Source: JAAFIM01 sp964467315 (GTDB taxonomy: Bacteria > Bacteroidota > Bacteroidia > Chitinophagales > Saprospiraceae). From it: DNA of 36,917 nt. Positions 1 through 7,671 of the stretch are shown piece by piece. The notes under the pieces were generated by a model. That model saw nothing but the letters and a program-made list of their open reading frames with translations, made no database searches and had not been told where the DNA came from. The stretch is taken from contig CAYXSA010000040.1 of assembly GCA_964467315.1 (NCBI GenBank), forward strand, positions 1 to 36,917, written 5' to 3'. Made by a program: the position numbers and the translations under genes. Within the stretch, counting starts at the first letter, position 1, and every line of letters begins with the position of its first letter.

Positions 1-46
1 AGTGAAAAGTGAAAAGTGAAAAGTGAAAAGTGAAAAGTGAAAAGTG
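1..46. repeat. 7-bp tandem array (AGTGAAA)
   Basis: About 6.5 perfect copies of the heptamer AGTGAAA run from the window edge, so the true array may be longer. The same heptamer recurs at 12208-12220, where it spans a stop codon. It is one of several 7-bp arrays in the window with different unit sequences. Confidence 0.95.
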
Positions 47-68
47 TTTTTTTATGCGTCGCTTTGTA

Positions 69-90
69 GAGTCGTTGTATGCAACGGCTC
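69..90. repeat. Stand-alone hairpin cassette, GCAACGGC type
   Basis: This near-palindrome (stem GTCGTTG / CAACGGC around TATG) is a diverged copy of the cassette AGCCGTTGCATGCAACGGCT that is found inside family A and B elements at 1721-1740, 3617-3636 and 20032-20051. Here it has no recognisable element ends, so it may be a remnant. Confidence 0.6.
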
Positions 91-145
91 CCGTTTCGCA
101 CAAAATGCACAAAAAAAACCGAAACGCCCCGTGCGGGGCGTAGAT

Positions 146-273
146 GCGTGAGGGATAGAAATGTAGGCGCGTAGCGCCGCAATGGATAGCCCGACCCCGC
201 GCATAGCTCCCCCCTTTCAAGGGGGGAAGCGCCGTAGGCGCGGGGGGGTGCGCGGGGGCACGCCCAAAAAAAA
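146..273 (+). repeat. Family A mosaic palindromic element
   Basis: The copy begins GCGTGAGGGATAG (146-158) and has a first hairpin GGCGC/GCGCC (166-178), the central block GGATAGCCCGACC, a second hairpin CCCCCC/GGGGGG (209-226), and the end block GGGCACGCCC (256-265) followed by an A tract. The A tract lies 40 bp upstream of the next start codon. No ORF is credible inside it. Confidence 0.85.
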
Positions 274-312
274 TAAAGACTGAAAATTAAGCAACCACCA
301 AAATACCAAAAT

Positions 313-1179
313 ATGCCAAGAATTATCAAATCGGGCTTGATACAAATGAGCCTGCCGATGACCGAAGGAGAGGGCACGATTGCCGAAATTATGGAGGCGA
401 TGTACCAAAAACATCTGCCTCTTATCGAGCGCGCAGGGCAGGCGGGCGTGCAAATTCTGTGCTTGCAGGAGATTTTTAATACGCCGTACTTCTGTCCTGG
501 ACAAGATAAGGCTTGGTATGCGAGCGCCGAAACGGTGCCAGGTCCGACCACCGACCGCCTCGCCGAAATCGCGCGAAAATATCAGATGGTGATTATCGTG
601 CCCATATACGAAAAAGAGCAAGCGGGCGTTTTCTACAATACCGCCGCCGTGATTGATGCCGATGGCACCTATTTGGGCAAGTATCGCAAAAATCACATAC
701 CGCATACGACGGGTTTTTGGGAAAAATTCTTCTTCAAACCCGGCAATATGGGCTATCCCGTCTTCCAGACGCGCTATGCAAAAGTGGGCGTTTATATTTG
801 TTATGACCGACATTTTCCCGATGGCGCTCGCTGCTTGGGTCTGAATGGGGCGGAAATCGTCTATAATCCTTCGGCTACCGTCAAAGGGCTTTCGCAGTAC
901 TTGTGGAAGCTGGAGCAGCCCGCACACGCAGCCGCCAACGGCTATTTTATGGGCTGTATCAACCGCGTAGGCAAGGAAAAGCCTTGGAATTTGGGCGAGT
1001 TTTATGGTACTTCGTATTTCGTAGACCCGCGCGGGCAGATATTTGCGCAGGCGAGCGAGACGGAGGACGAACTCCTGATTTCCGAATTTGACTTAGACCT
1101 CATCGACGAGGTGCGCGCCACTTGGCAGTTTTTCCGCGACCGCAGACCCGAAACTTATGGCAAGTTGACGGAATTGTAG
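313..1179 (+). CDS. Carbon-nitrogen hydrolase, beta-ureidopropionase / N-carbamoyl amidase type
   Basis: This 288-residue cytosolic enzyme of the nitrilase superfamily is predicted to hydrolyse an N-carbamoyl amide, releasing ammonia and CO2. The Glu-Lys-Cys triad is visible: E53 in LQEIFNTPYF, K126 in GKYRKNHIP, and C163 in YICYDRHFP. The C-terminal half keeps the family blocks EQPAHAAANGYF and WQFFRDRRPETYG. The CYDRHFP active-site context and the NTPYFCP block resemble bacterial beta-ureidopropionases (reductive pyrimidine catabolism) more than N-carbamoylputrescine amidases (polyamine synthesis), but no neighbour decides the substrate and no gene symbol is given. Full length for the family. 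The start at 313 is the first ATG and is followed at once by the conserved beta strand; there is no Shine-Dalgarno, as is normal here. It appears to be monocistronic, ending in a terminator hairpin at 1190. Confidence 0.88.
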   Translation: MPRIIKSGLIQMSLPMTEGEGTIAEIMEAMYQKHLPLIERAGQAGVQILCLQEIFNTPYFCPGQDKAWYASAETVPGPTTDRLAEIARKYQMVIIVPIYEKEQAGVFYNTAAVIDADGTYLGKYRKNHIPHTTGFWEKFFFKPGNMGYPVFQTRYAKVGVYICYDRHFPDGARCLGLNGAEIVYNPSATVKGLSQYLWKLEQPAHAAANGYFMGCINRVGKEKPWNLGEFYGTSYFVDPRGQIFAQASETEDELLISEFDLDLIDEVRATWQFFRDRRPETYGKLTEL

Positions 1180-1189
1180 TTTTTTTTTA

Positions 1190-1236
1190 CGGCGCTATGT
1201 TGTGCAATCCTTAGACAGCATAGCGCCTTATTTCTT
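1190..1236 (+). terminator. Rho-independent terminator after the hydrolase gene
   Basis: A 12-bp stem, GGCGCTATGTTG (1191-1202) pairing with CAGCATAGCGCC (1216-1227) with one G-U pair, is followed by a T-rich stretch. A run of eight T precedes the stem, so it may also act in the opposite direction. Confidence 0.75.
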
Positions 1237-1254
1237 AAATTATCGCTTTTTTCT

Positions 1255-1641
1255 ATGCGTAAGCTACTCGTTTTCTGCCTTTTTTTCGTTGCGATTGGTA
1301 GCCTTTGGGGGCAGAAATTCAAGCTGCCGAAGCTGGATTTGAATTTAGATAGTCCGATAGTGCAGGGTCTGATGAAGCGGACTTTGCAGGAGTTTATCCC
1401 CCGCGTAACGGGCAAGGACGGCAAGGTCAAGGACATACGCTTAGACACGCGTAAGGCGCTGGGCGAGACCATCAAACTCAAGGGCACGGTGATTTTCGAG
1501 AATCCGAAGGCGATGTTGGGCAATGGGAATTATCGCTTCAAGATGCGGCTGAATAGCGACCTTTTGAAGCCAAAAATCCACTATCTCAAATTGCAGGTAT
1601 CGCGGATTTGGTTTATCCGTTTTTATCGGCGGGTGATATAA
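1255..1641 (+). CDS. Small exported protein of unknown function
   Basis: The 128-residue product starts with a clear Sec signal peptide (MRKLLVFCLFFVAIGSLWGQ, probable cleavage after residue 20). The mature part of about 108 residues is basic, without cysteines or recognisable motifs, and ends in an arginine- and aromatic-rich tail. I do not recognise the family. It is flanked by a terminator upstream and a family B repeat that begins within 10 bp of its stop codon. A short secreted or periplasmic protein is the only supported statement; the coding call rests on the signal peptide and on the ORF filling the gap between terminator and repeat. Confidence 0.6.
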   Translation: MRKLLVFCLFFVAIGSLWGQKFKLPKLDLNLDSPIVQGLMKRTLQEFIPRVTGKDGKVKDIRLDTRKALGETIKLKGTVIFENPKAMLGNGNYRFKMRLNSDLLKPKIHYLKLQVSRIWFIRFYRRVI

Positions 1642-1648
1642 TTTTTAT

Positions 1649-1806
1649 TTTTTTGGGGGCTGCGCCCGCGCGAAAAGGCGCGGTCGCCGCTACGCTACGG
1701 GTTCGCTAAACGCTCAGTACAGCCGTTGCATGCAACGGCTCTACAAGAGCCGCGCCTGCACGGCTGCACCGCGCGCAAAGCGCGCGCCCTCCGCATCGCT
1801 AGCCCA
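1649..1806 (-). repeat. Family B mosaic palindromic element
   Basis: Reading the plus strand, a T tract is followed by GGGGGCTGCGCCC, the block CGCTACGCTACGGGTTCGC, a hairpin cassette AGCCGTTGCATGCAACGGCT (1721-1740), a further GCGCGC hairpin, and the end block CCCTCCGCATCGCTAGCCCA. The T tract abuts the stop codon of the preceding small gene. The same cassette also occurs in family A copies. Confidence 0.8.
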
Positions 1807-1829
1807 AGCTTAGTCAAAGGGTATTGCTG

Positions 1830-3512
1830 CTATTGTATCTTTATGCTGTCGGTGGTAGCGAGGCGGATAGAGAGATTTAGAAAATCGTGCAATTCGATGC
1901 TTTCCGTGCGGGCATCGCTGTAGGTGAGCAGTACAGAGTCGCCGACCTGCGTGAGCGGCAGGGTAGGAGAGAGCGTAGAAGAGCCAACGAAAACCTTATT
2001 GGCGGGATAGTCCGCATACAGATAATAAAAGGCATTGCCGCCGACTACATCGGTGGCGATACGGCTAATGCGGGCGGTATGTTGCAGTTTGCGCTGGTTG
2101 TTGCTAAGGTTGAAACTACCGTTGGGGCTGGTGCCTTTGTAGGCTTCGAGATAGGCGCGGTGGGCTTCTTTGAGATTGTCGCCCACGCCGACTATAGAAT
2201 AATCTTCTACCGATACGAGGGCTATCATTTTGATTAAACCCGCCTTGTCTTTGAGCGAGAGCACATAGGTCGGTATCCCAGTGATATTGTATAAAATGGG
2301 GAAAGAGGCTTCGTAGCCTTTTTCTTGCACCTTGCCTTTGGCGGACTGCATGGCGGCTTCTTCTGTGGCTCCCGCTTGCTGGTACCAAGTCGTAGATTTA
2401 TTGCGGGTATCGACGAGCACAAAACCTACGGTGCCTTGTTCGCGCCCTGCCGATGTGATGCCCGTGTACCAGTAAGAACGCCCATCATGCCCGTATACGA
2501 GCGACATACCTTCCGTCGTTTGCAAAATCCCCTCTTTCGAGAAATTCCAATAGCCGTTGATATAAGTGCCCCAGTTATCGAGTTGCTCTATGATAAATTC
2601 TTTGGGCTGTACGCGGTCTACCCAAGCAGGAGCGTCGTCGATGCCATATTCTTTTATCTCGCCTGTTTCGGCATTGACGACGGCTATGCCGTAGACGTTT
2701 TCACCGAAAAAGCCAATCGTGTTGCTATACAGGGACACGACCCAATGCGGGGTGCCTTCGTCGTCTATCTCGAAGGTATAATCTGCCATACCCGTAGAGG
2801 CATAGCCGCTAAAGTATAGATGCCGCTCTAAGTTGCTCCCAAAAAAGGCATCGGTTTGGTATTTGATGCGTATGGGGCGACCTTTGACGGCGGTAACTAA
2901 GCGCACATCGCGCTCGTTGGTAGCGGAAACGATAACGTAGGCGGGTGTGCCTTCTGCGTTGCTCCACCATTTGAAAAAGCCGCTATGCAGCAGCGGGGCT
3001 ACCCAAACCAAGTCACCGTTGACGCTCTGTATATTGAACGTACCAATATGCGTTTGCGAGCCAAGCGAGGGCTGCTCACCGATGACCTTATCGCCTAAGC
3101 GGTGGGCTACGTCTTGGTCGATGATACGGATTTTATCTAAGGACACGGGGGCGACATCGCCACTAAATTCGGTAGCTTTTACCGTTTTTACGCTGCCCAA
3201 TAGCTGCTGATAGCTGCCAGCGCGAAACATTTCCGAAGAAAACAGCGAAGTAAATAATAGATGCAGAATAGAGAAAACTGCTACCGTGCCCGCCGTATAC
3301 AGCAGCCATCCCGAAGAGCGCTTGATGAAGACGATTTCCAAAAATACGACCACTATAGACACCATCAGCAGCCCCCAAGCGAAACTAATAAACCAAAAAT
3401 TGAGCACGGGCAGCGTCGCATACAGGTAGATGGGCGCAGCGATGAGGATAAACAGCGCATAGAGCAGCCGCTTGACAAGCAAAAATATATCGGTAGTTTT
3501 TTCGGTGTTCAT
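1830..3512 (-). CDS. Large membrane-anchored protein of unknown function
   Basis: The 560-residue product has three hydrophobic segments near the N-terminus (roughly residues 12-32, 37-60 and 66-88) and then about 450 residues that look extracytoplasmic and rich in beta structure, with many Trp and Tyr (for example WVAPLLHSGFFKWW and YWYTGITSAGREQGTVGFVLVDTRNK). The block GIPTYVLSLKDKAGLIKMIALVSVEDY may be a small PepSY-like ligand module, but this is weak. The reading frame is open to 3674, but that extension translates a repeat element (MGVPAACPPPA); the start at 3512 (MNTEKTTD) is preferred because it leads directly into the first membrane segment and a TATCTTTG promoter box lies just upstream at 3537-3544. 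Divergently placed from rlmI. Function not recognised. Confidence 0.75.
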   Translation of the reverse strand: MNTEKTTDIFLLVKRLLYALFILIAAPIYLYATLPVLNFWFISFAWGLLMVSIVVVFLEIVFIKRSSGWLLYTAGTVAVFSILHLLFTSLFSSEMFRAGSYQQLLGSVKTVKATEFSGDVAPVSLDKIRIIDQDVAHRLGDKVIGEQPSLGSQTHIGTFNIQSVNGDLVWVAPLLHSGFFKWWSNAEGTPAYVIVSATNERDVRLVTAVKGRPIRIKYQTDAFFGSNLERHLYFSGYASTGMADYTFEIDDEGTPHWVVSLYSNTIGFFGENVYGIAVVNAETGEIKEYGIDDAPAWVDRVQPKEFIIEQLDNWGTYINGYWNFSKEGILQTTEGMSLVYGHDGRSYWYTGITSAGREQGTVGFVLVDTRNKSTTWYQQAGATEEAAMQSAKGKVQEKGYEASFPILYNITGIPTYVLSLKDKAGLIKMIALVSVEDYSIVGVGDNLKEAHRAYLEAYKGTSPNGSFNLSNNQRKLQHTARISRIATDVVGGNAFYYLYADYPANKVFVGSSTLSPTLPLTQVGDSVLLTYSDARTESIELHDFLNLSIRLATTDSIKIQ

Positions 3513-3536
3513 AGTGTGTAATTGTAGCTTTGTGGG

Positions 3537-3544
3537 CAAAGATA
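3537..3544 (-). promoter_or_regulatory. Bacteroidota-type promoter -7 box
   Basis: The minus strand reads TATCTTTG, a perfect TAnnTTTG. It lies about 25 bp upstream of the start at 3512, which supports that start over the longer frame. No good TTG box is visible at the expected upstream distance. Confidence 0.5.
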
Positions 3545-3610
3545 GCACAATTTGCGCAGAAATTGCATAGTTTTGCGCTCGCTGTATTGTAGCAGCACCG
3601 CCACGCATCA

Positions 3611-3678
3611 TGGTAGAGCCGTTGCATGCAACGGCTGTACTGGCGGGCGGGGGGCAAGCGGCGGGCACGCCCAAAAAA
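3611..3678 (+). repeat. Truncated family A element
   Basis: Only the right part is present: cassette AGCCGTTGCATGCAACGGCT (3617-3636), a GC-rich block shared almost exactly with 8285-8316, the end block GGGCACGCCC (3661-3670), and an A tract. The A tract is 17 bp from the rlmI start codon. Confidence 0.8.
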
Positions 3679-3694
3679 GAAAAGCTAAAATAAC

Positions 3695-4903
3695 ATGAAC
3701 ACCCAAATTATACTAAAAAGCCATAAAGACGAACCCCTACGCCGCCGACACCCATGGGTGTTTTCGGGCGCGATAAACCGCATAGAAGGCAGGCAGCCCG
3801 AAGATGGCGACCTCGTAGAGGTCTGGAGCAGCACGCGGAATTTCTTAGGGCTGGGGCATTATCATGCGGGAAGTATCGCCGTGCGCGTTTTGGCGTTTGA
3901 ACCGCTGGTAATTGATGCAGATTTTTGGCAAGAGCGCACGCAAAGTGCGCTAAAATTGCGCCATATCTTGTTGAAAGGTACGGATACGAATGCTTATAGG
4001 CTGATACATGGCGAAGGCGATGGCTGTAGCGGCTTAATCGTCGATGTGTACGGCGATGTAGCCGTATTGCAGGCGCATAGTATCGGCATGCACAGAGCCA
4101 AAAATGAGATAGCCGAAGGGCTGAAACGTGCCTTTTTAGCCGAAAATTTGCCCCTGAGCGGCATCTACGACAAAAGCGCCGCCACCCTGCCCCGACAGTA
4201 CGCCGCTACTGCCGCCAAAGACGGCTATTTGTGGCGAGAAAATGCGGAAACCGAACCCAATTACACCCAAATCATACGCGAAAATAGCCTGCAATTTGAG
4301 GTAAATTGGCAGACAGGGCAAAAAACAGGCTTCTTCCTCGACCAGCGCGATAATCGTGCGCTCGTACAGCGCTATGCAGCGGGAAAAACCCTGCTAAATG
4401 CCTTCTGTTATTCGGGTGGATTTAGCATTTATGCGCTGGCAGCAGGCGCGAAAAACGTTATTTCTGTCGATGTTTCCGATAAAGCCATAGGATTGGTAGA
4501 GCGCAATGTCGAAATCAACGGTTTCGGCAGCGATAGACACCAATCCGTGCAGGAAGATGTGCAAAATTATCTAAAAAGCGCCGAGCCGCAGGATATACTT
4601 ATCCTCGACCCGCCCGCATTCGCAAAGACTTTAGACAAGCGCCACCAAGCCGTACAAGGCTACAAGCGCCTAAATGCCGCAGGCATGCAGCGCATAAAGC
4701 CCGAAGGCGGTTTATTATTTACCTTTTCTTGCTCTCAAGTGGTCGATATGCCCCTGTTTTATCAGACCGTCGTAGCCGCAGGCATCGAATCGGGCAGACA
4801 AATCCGCGTTTTGCATCAACTTTCTCAAGCCGCCGACCACCCCATCAACCTTTTTCACCCCGAAAGCAGTTACCTCAAAGGCTTGGTGCTGTATGTGGAG
4901 TAG
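3695..4903 (+). CDS. rlmI: 23S rRNA (cytosine-C5) methyltransferase, RlmI family
   Basis: The 402-residue SAM-dependent enzyme is predicted to methylate a cytosine of 23S rRNA (C1962 in the E. coli enzyme). An N-terminal PUA RNA-binding domain covers about residues 3-75 (RRRHPWVFSGAI, DGDLVEV). A connecting domain follows to about 200, then the Rossmann methyltransferase: QKTGFFLDQR near 208, the SAM-binding block FCYSGGFSIYALAAGA near 236, VDVSDKA, and motif IV DPPAFA with Asp305. The conserved FSCSQ block near 345 carries the cysteine of this family. Length matches the family. The start at 3695 lies just after the family A repeat and has no Shine-Dalgarno. Housekeeping gene, probably monocistronic. 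Confidence 0.9.
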   Translation: MNTQIILKSHKDEPLRRRHPWVFSGAINRIEGRQPEDGDLVEVWSSTRNFLGLGHYHAGSIAVRVLAFEPLVIDADFWQERTQSALKLRHILLKGTDTNAYRLIHGEGDGCSGLIVDVYGDVAVLQAHSIGMHRAKNEIAEGLKRAFLAENLPLSGIYDKSAATLPRQYAATAAKDGYLWRENAETEPNYTQIIRENSLQFEVNWQTGQKTGFFLDQRDNRALVQRYAAGKTLLNAFCYSGGFSIYALAAGAKNVISVDVSDKAIGLVERNVEINGFGSDRHQSVQEDVQNYLKSAEPQDILILDPPAFAKTLDKRHQAVQGYKRLNAAGMQRIKPEGGLLFTFSCSQVVDMPLFYQTVVAAGIESGRQIRVLHQLSQAADHPINLFHPESSYLKGLVLYVE

Positions 4904-4978
4904 GCGCAGCCTCTTAATGCCTATCTAATTATTCGTTAATCTACCTATGGGTCGAGCCTTCGCGGGTATTTTTTGCGA

Positions 4979-4986
4979 TATATTTG
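4979..4986 (+). promoter_or_regulatory. Promoter -7 box for lepB
   Basis: TATATTTG is a perfect TAnnTTTG in the gap between rlmI and lepB. Transcription from here would give lepB a leader of about 160 nt that includes the family D hairpin at 5045-5122 and a small heptamer repeat. The upstream box is poor. Confidence 0.5.
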
Positions 4987-5044
4987 TCTCACAACAAAAA
5001 TTTACAAATTAACCTGATGTACGGATTAGAGCTTTGCGCCTGAA

Positions 5045-5122
5045 AGTACTTGCTACCGATGCCGCCGCAAGGCGGCATTGTACCAGCGACGCGAGCCGTA
5101 GGCGAGCGGCGCAGTACCTATA
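5045..5122 (+). repeat. Family D palindromic repeat (long form)
   Basis: The unit begins GTACTTGCTACC, carries the hairpin GCCGCCGCAAGGCGGC and a second inverted block around CGACGCGAGCC / GGCGAGCGGCGC, and ends GCAGTACCTA. Short forms occur at 11348-11391 and 12294-12338, and a partial reversed form at 28846-28892. It lies in the predicted lepB leader. Confidence 0.8.
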
Positions 5123-5135
5123 CATCGCGTTACAA

Positions 5136-5151
5136 CTTACTACTTACTACT
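5136..5151 (+). repeat. Heptamer repeat directly before the lepB start
   Basis: Two copies of CTTACTA plus CT run straight into the ATG at 5152. Short, but the period is 7 as in the other arrays in this window. Confidence 0.6.
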
Positions 5152-6750
5152 ATGCTAACGACCTTATTGATAGTGCTGGTCTTTTATGCGGGTTTGCACA
5201 TCGGTCTATATAAATTGTTTCAAAAGGCGGGTTTAGAGGGCTGGAAGGCGCTCGTTCCTGTGTATAGCGATATACTTTGGTGCAGATTGGTGGGGCGACC
5301 TACCTCCTCTGTGGTCTGGCTTTTTGTGCCTGTCGTCGGCTTTTTTGTCGGCGTGAATATGCTCGTAGACTTGGCGCGCTCTTTTGGCAAATACGGCTTG
5401 GGGCAGCATATACTTATCGGCGCAATACCTTTTATTTATGTGCCCATTATCGCCTTTCAGAAAGATACAGTATTCGTTTCGGCGGGCTATACCGAGTATC
5501 ATACTTGGCGCAATAAGCTGCGCGAGGCTATGAAAAATAAGGACGAATACGCGGCGCAGGAACTCCTACGCCAATACCCGCAGTTCAAAAAAAGTATGGG
5601 ACGCGAGTGGACGGAGGCGGCATTTTTTGCCATTTTCGCGGCGCATTTTATCCGATTGCTTTTTTTGGAAGCCTTCACGATACCTACGCCCTCGATGGAA
5701 GGTTCTTTGTTGGTCGGCGATTTTTTGGTCGTCAGCAAGATGCACTACGGCATACGCCTGCCCATGACCCCGCTATCTTTCCCGCTCATGCACAATATGA
5801 TGCCCATCACGGGCGGAGAATCTTACACTAAAGCCGTGCAATGGGGCTATGTTCGCTTGCCTGCCTTTCAGTCGGTGCAGCGCTACGATCCTGTTGTATT
5901 CAACTTTCCCGAAGGCGATACGGTTTTCGGCGGCTTCGTAGAGTTTGAAGACCAGTACCACAACAAGCTAAAAGGAGGCTCCGACCGCAATACCTTACTC
6001 AAGGATGAGCGGCTTGTTTACCGCCCCATCGATAAGCGCGACCACTATATCAAGCGTTGCGTAGGTCTGCCAGGCGATAAAATCGAGGTGCGCGCGGGGC
6101 TACTTTTTGTCAATGATGCCCCCGCAGAAGAAGTGGCAGGCGTGCAATACCTGCACCGCATCTATAGCCAAGTCAGCCTAAATACGAAGTATATAGAGGA
6201 AGAATTGGGCGGCACTTTTTACCGCGAGCGCCAAAGCAACCGCATCAATCCCGCGCTGATATTCATGTCTGCCGCTACCGCCGATAAGGTACGCAAAATC
6301 AACGGCGTAGACAGCGTGAGCCGCATACTGGAGCCCGCAGGCGAGCGCGGACAAGGCATTTTCCCGTATAATGCCGACTTGTACAAATGGAATATCGACA
6401 ATTACGGACCGCTGACTATACCGAAAGCAGGCGCGCCCATCGCCCTAAATCTCGAAAATATCGACCTCTACAAGCGCGTTATAGCCGCTTATGAGGGCAA
6501 TCAGCTCGAAATAAAAGAGGGACAAATTTATATAAACGGGCAGGTAGCCACCAGCTTCACGCCGCGCATGGACTATTTTTGGATGATGGGCGATAATCGC
6601 AATCAATCCGCCGACTCCCGCTCTTGGGGCTTCGTGCCCGAAGACCATATCGTCGGCAAACCGCTCTTTGTCGCCTTCTCCAAACGCGATGAGCCGCGCG
6701 GCGGCGGCGTGCGCTGGGGGCGTATGTTTATGGGCGCTAGCGGAAAATAG
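5152..6750 (+). CDS. lepB: Signal peptidase I with an N-terminal DUF5684-like membrane domain
   Basis: This 532-residue inner-membrane serine protease removes Sec signal peptides. The catalytic Ser181 lies in TIPTPSMEGSLLVGD and the catalytic Lys301 in DHYIKRCVGLPGDK; box E, GDNRNQSADSR, is at 480-490. Residues 1-115 form an additional membrane domain with about three segments and the pattern WKALVPVYS / FVPVVGFFVGVNMLVDLARSFGK, resembling DUF5684. The protease anchor segment is about 154-175. An insertion of about 140 residues separates the Lys box from box E, as in other long Bacteroidota enzymes. The frame is open from 5050, but that part translates the family D repeat; the ATG at 5152 opens with the first membrane segment and is preferred. 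It probably serves all the exported proteins seen nearby. Confidence 0.92.
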   Translation: MLTTLLIVLVFYAGLHIGLYKLFQKAGLEGWKALVPVYSDILWCRLVGRPTSSVVWLFVPVVGFFVGVNMLVDLARSFGKYGLGQHILIGAIPFIYVPIIAFQKDTVFVSAGYTEYHTWRNKLREAMKNKDEYAAQELLRQYPQFKKSMGREWTEAAFFAIFAAHFIRLLFLEAFTIPTPSMEGSLLVGDFLVVSKMHYGIRLPMTPLSFPLMHNMMPITGGESYTKAVQWGYVRLPAFQSVQRYDPVVFNFPEGDTVFGGFVEFEDQYHNKLKGGSDRNTLLKDERLVYRPIDKRDHYIKRCVGLPGDKIEVRAGLLFVNDAPAEEVAGVQYLHRIYSQVSLNTKYIEEELGGTFYRERQSNRINPALIFMSAATADKVRKINGVDSVSRILEPAGERGQGIFPYNADLYKWNIDNYGPLTIPKAGAPIALNLENIDLYKRVIAAYEGNQLEIKEGQIYINGQVATSFTPRMDYFWMMGDNRNQSADSRSWGFVPEDHIVGKPLFVAFSKRDEPRGGGVRWGRMFMGASGK

Positions 6751-6763
6751 TTACGAGTTACGA
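6750..6763. repeat. Heptamer repeat at the lepB stop
   Basis: Two copies of GTTACGA begin at the last base of the lepB stop codon. The reverse complement (TCGTAAC) is the unit of the arrays at 11457-11479 and 15396-15423. Confidence 0.6.
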
Positions 6764-6798
6764 TTTTTTGTACGCCAGAAAGGGGCTAAAATCGCATC

Positions 6799-6829
6799 TT
6801 GTTGGATTGGGAGAAAATTCGTATATTTG
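6799..6829 (+). promoter_or_regulatory. Promoter of the Panacea operon (or of the repeat itself)
   Basis: TTG at 6799-6801, a 20-bp spacer and TATATTTG at 6822-6829 form a good Bacteroidota promoter. The predicted transcript starts inside the family B/A chimeric repeat, giving the antitoxin gene a structured leader of about 240 nt. Confidence 0.6.
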
Positions 6830-7025
6830 TGGGGCTGCGCTGCTCCCCGCGCCGCGCCCGCGCCTACGGCGCTGCCCCCTTGAAAGGGGGCGCGGCGCTT
6901 AAAGGTCGCAGCGCCGCTACGCTACGGGTTCGCCTGTCGGCTCATACCCACCCGCAAGCGGGTGGGTACGCGCGTGAGCCGCAATGAATTGCGGCTCTAC
7001 ACGCGCGCCCTCCGCATCGCTAGCC
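6830..7025 (-). repeat. Chimeric repeat: family B ends with a family A core
   Basis: The left end GGGGCTGCGC, the block CGCTACGCTACGGGTTCGC and the right end CCCTCCGCATCGCTAGCCCA are family B. Between them lies TGCTCCCCGCGCCGCGCC ... GCGGCGCTTAAAGGTCGCAG, which is the internal block of family A copies such as 13420-13489. It contains hairpins CCCCCTT/AAGGGGG (6875-6890), ACCCACCCGC/GCGGGTGGGT, and GCCGCAAT/ATTGCGGC (6978-6995). Confidence 0.8.
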
Positions 7026-7080
7026 CAAACAAACAAAAAGAGTAAATTTTTATCTTTTCCCTCTCTATACAATCGTTCTT

Positions 7081-7671
7081 ATGCGCGGATTTAACTATAA
7101 AAAAGCTGTACAAGCGCTCGCCTTTTTCGCTGAAAAAGAAGGCGGCACGATCAATAAAATTAAAGCTCTTAAATTGATTTGGCTTTCTGATAGGCTGCAT
7201 TTGCGCCAATCCGCTCGCCCCATTTTGAACGATGTATATTTTGCAATGAAAAAAGGTGCTGTGCCATCGGGCGTAAAAGATTTGGCGGAAAATTCCGATT
7301 TTTTGGCAGATATAGAAAAGGAACTGCGGCAAAAATATCTACAAAACGAATCGCCTCATTCCATCAAAGCTATAGCTTCGCCTGCGCTGTCCGTTTTTTC
7401 GGATAGCGACCTAAAAGCTATGAATACCGTATATGAAAATTTTGGCGCATTGAATGAGTCTGAATTATCGGACTTGTCGCATCAATACCCAGAGTGGAAA
7501 AAGTTTGAAAGCGATTTAAATTCTGGGCTTGCTACTCGTAAGGAGATGAGCTACAGCGATTTTTTTGAGGACTTCGATGGACAAGCAAGCATTTTTAACC
7601 AAAATGAAAAACGGCTTTCTGCAAGCAAAGAAATTTTTGAAGAAAATCAAATCATCGGCAACTTGAGATGA
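7081..7671 (+). CDS. Panacea (SocA/DUF4065) domain antitoxin-like protein
   Basis: The 196-residue cytosolic protein carries a Panacea domain over about residues 3-130: FNYKKAVQALAFFAEKEG, then INKIKALKLIWLSDRLHL, then NDVYFAMKKGAVPSGVKDL. Panacea proteins are antitoxins or adaptors that neutralise very diverse toxins; the founder SocA hands SocB to a protease. Its stop overlaps the start of the next gene in ATGA, typical of a translationally coupled toxin-antitoxin pair. Residues 131-196 are an acidic, aromatic tail (YSDFFEDFDGQ), perhaps the partner-binding part. Both genes are visibly richer in A/T than the flanking genes, which suggests transfer. The start at 7081 gives the full domain. 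A promoter and a structured leader lie upstream. Confidence 0.85.
   Translation: MRGFNYKKAVQALAFFAEKEGGTINKIKALKLIWLSDRLHLRQSARPILNDVYFAMKKGAVPSGVKDLAENSDFLADIEKELRQKYLQNESPHSIKAIASPALSVFSDSDLKAMNTVYENFGALNESELSDLSHQYPEWKKFESDLNSGLATRKEMSYSDFFEDFDGQASIFNQNEKRLSASKEIFEENQIIGNLR

Noticed and set aside
1..46. CRISPR array
   Set aside because: The units are 7 bp with no spacers; the same holds for the other tandem arrays, and no cas gene is present.
3513..3674. N-terminal extension of the minus-strand membrane protein (MGVPAACPPPA...)
   Set aside because: The same peptide begins another spurious minus-strand frame at 8316; both translate the GGGCACGCCC end of family A repeats. The promoter box at 3537 lies inside the extension.
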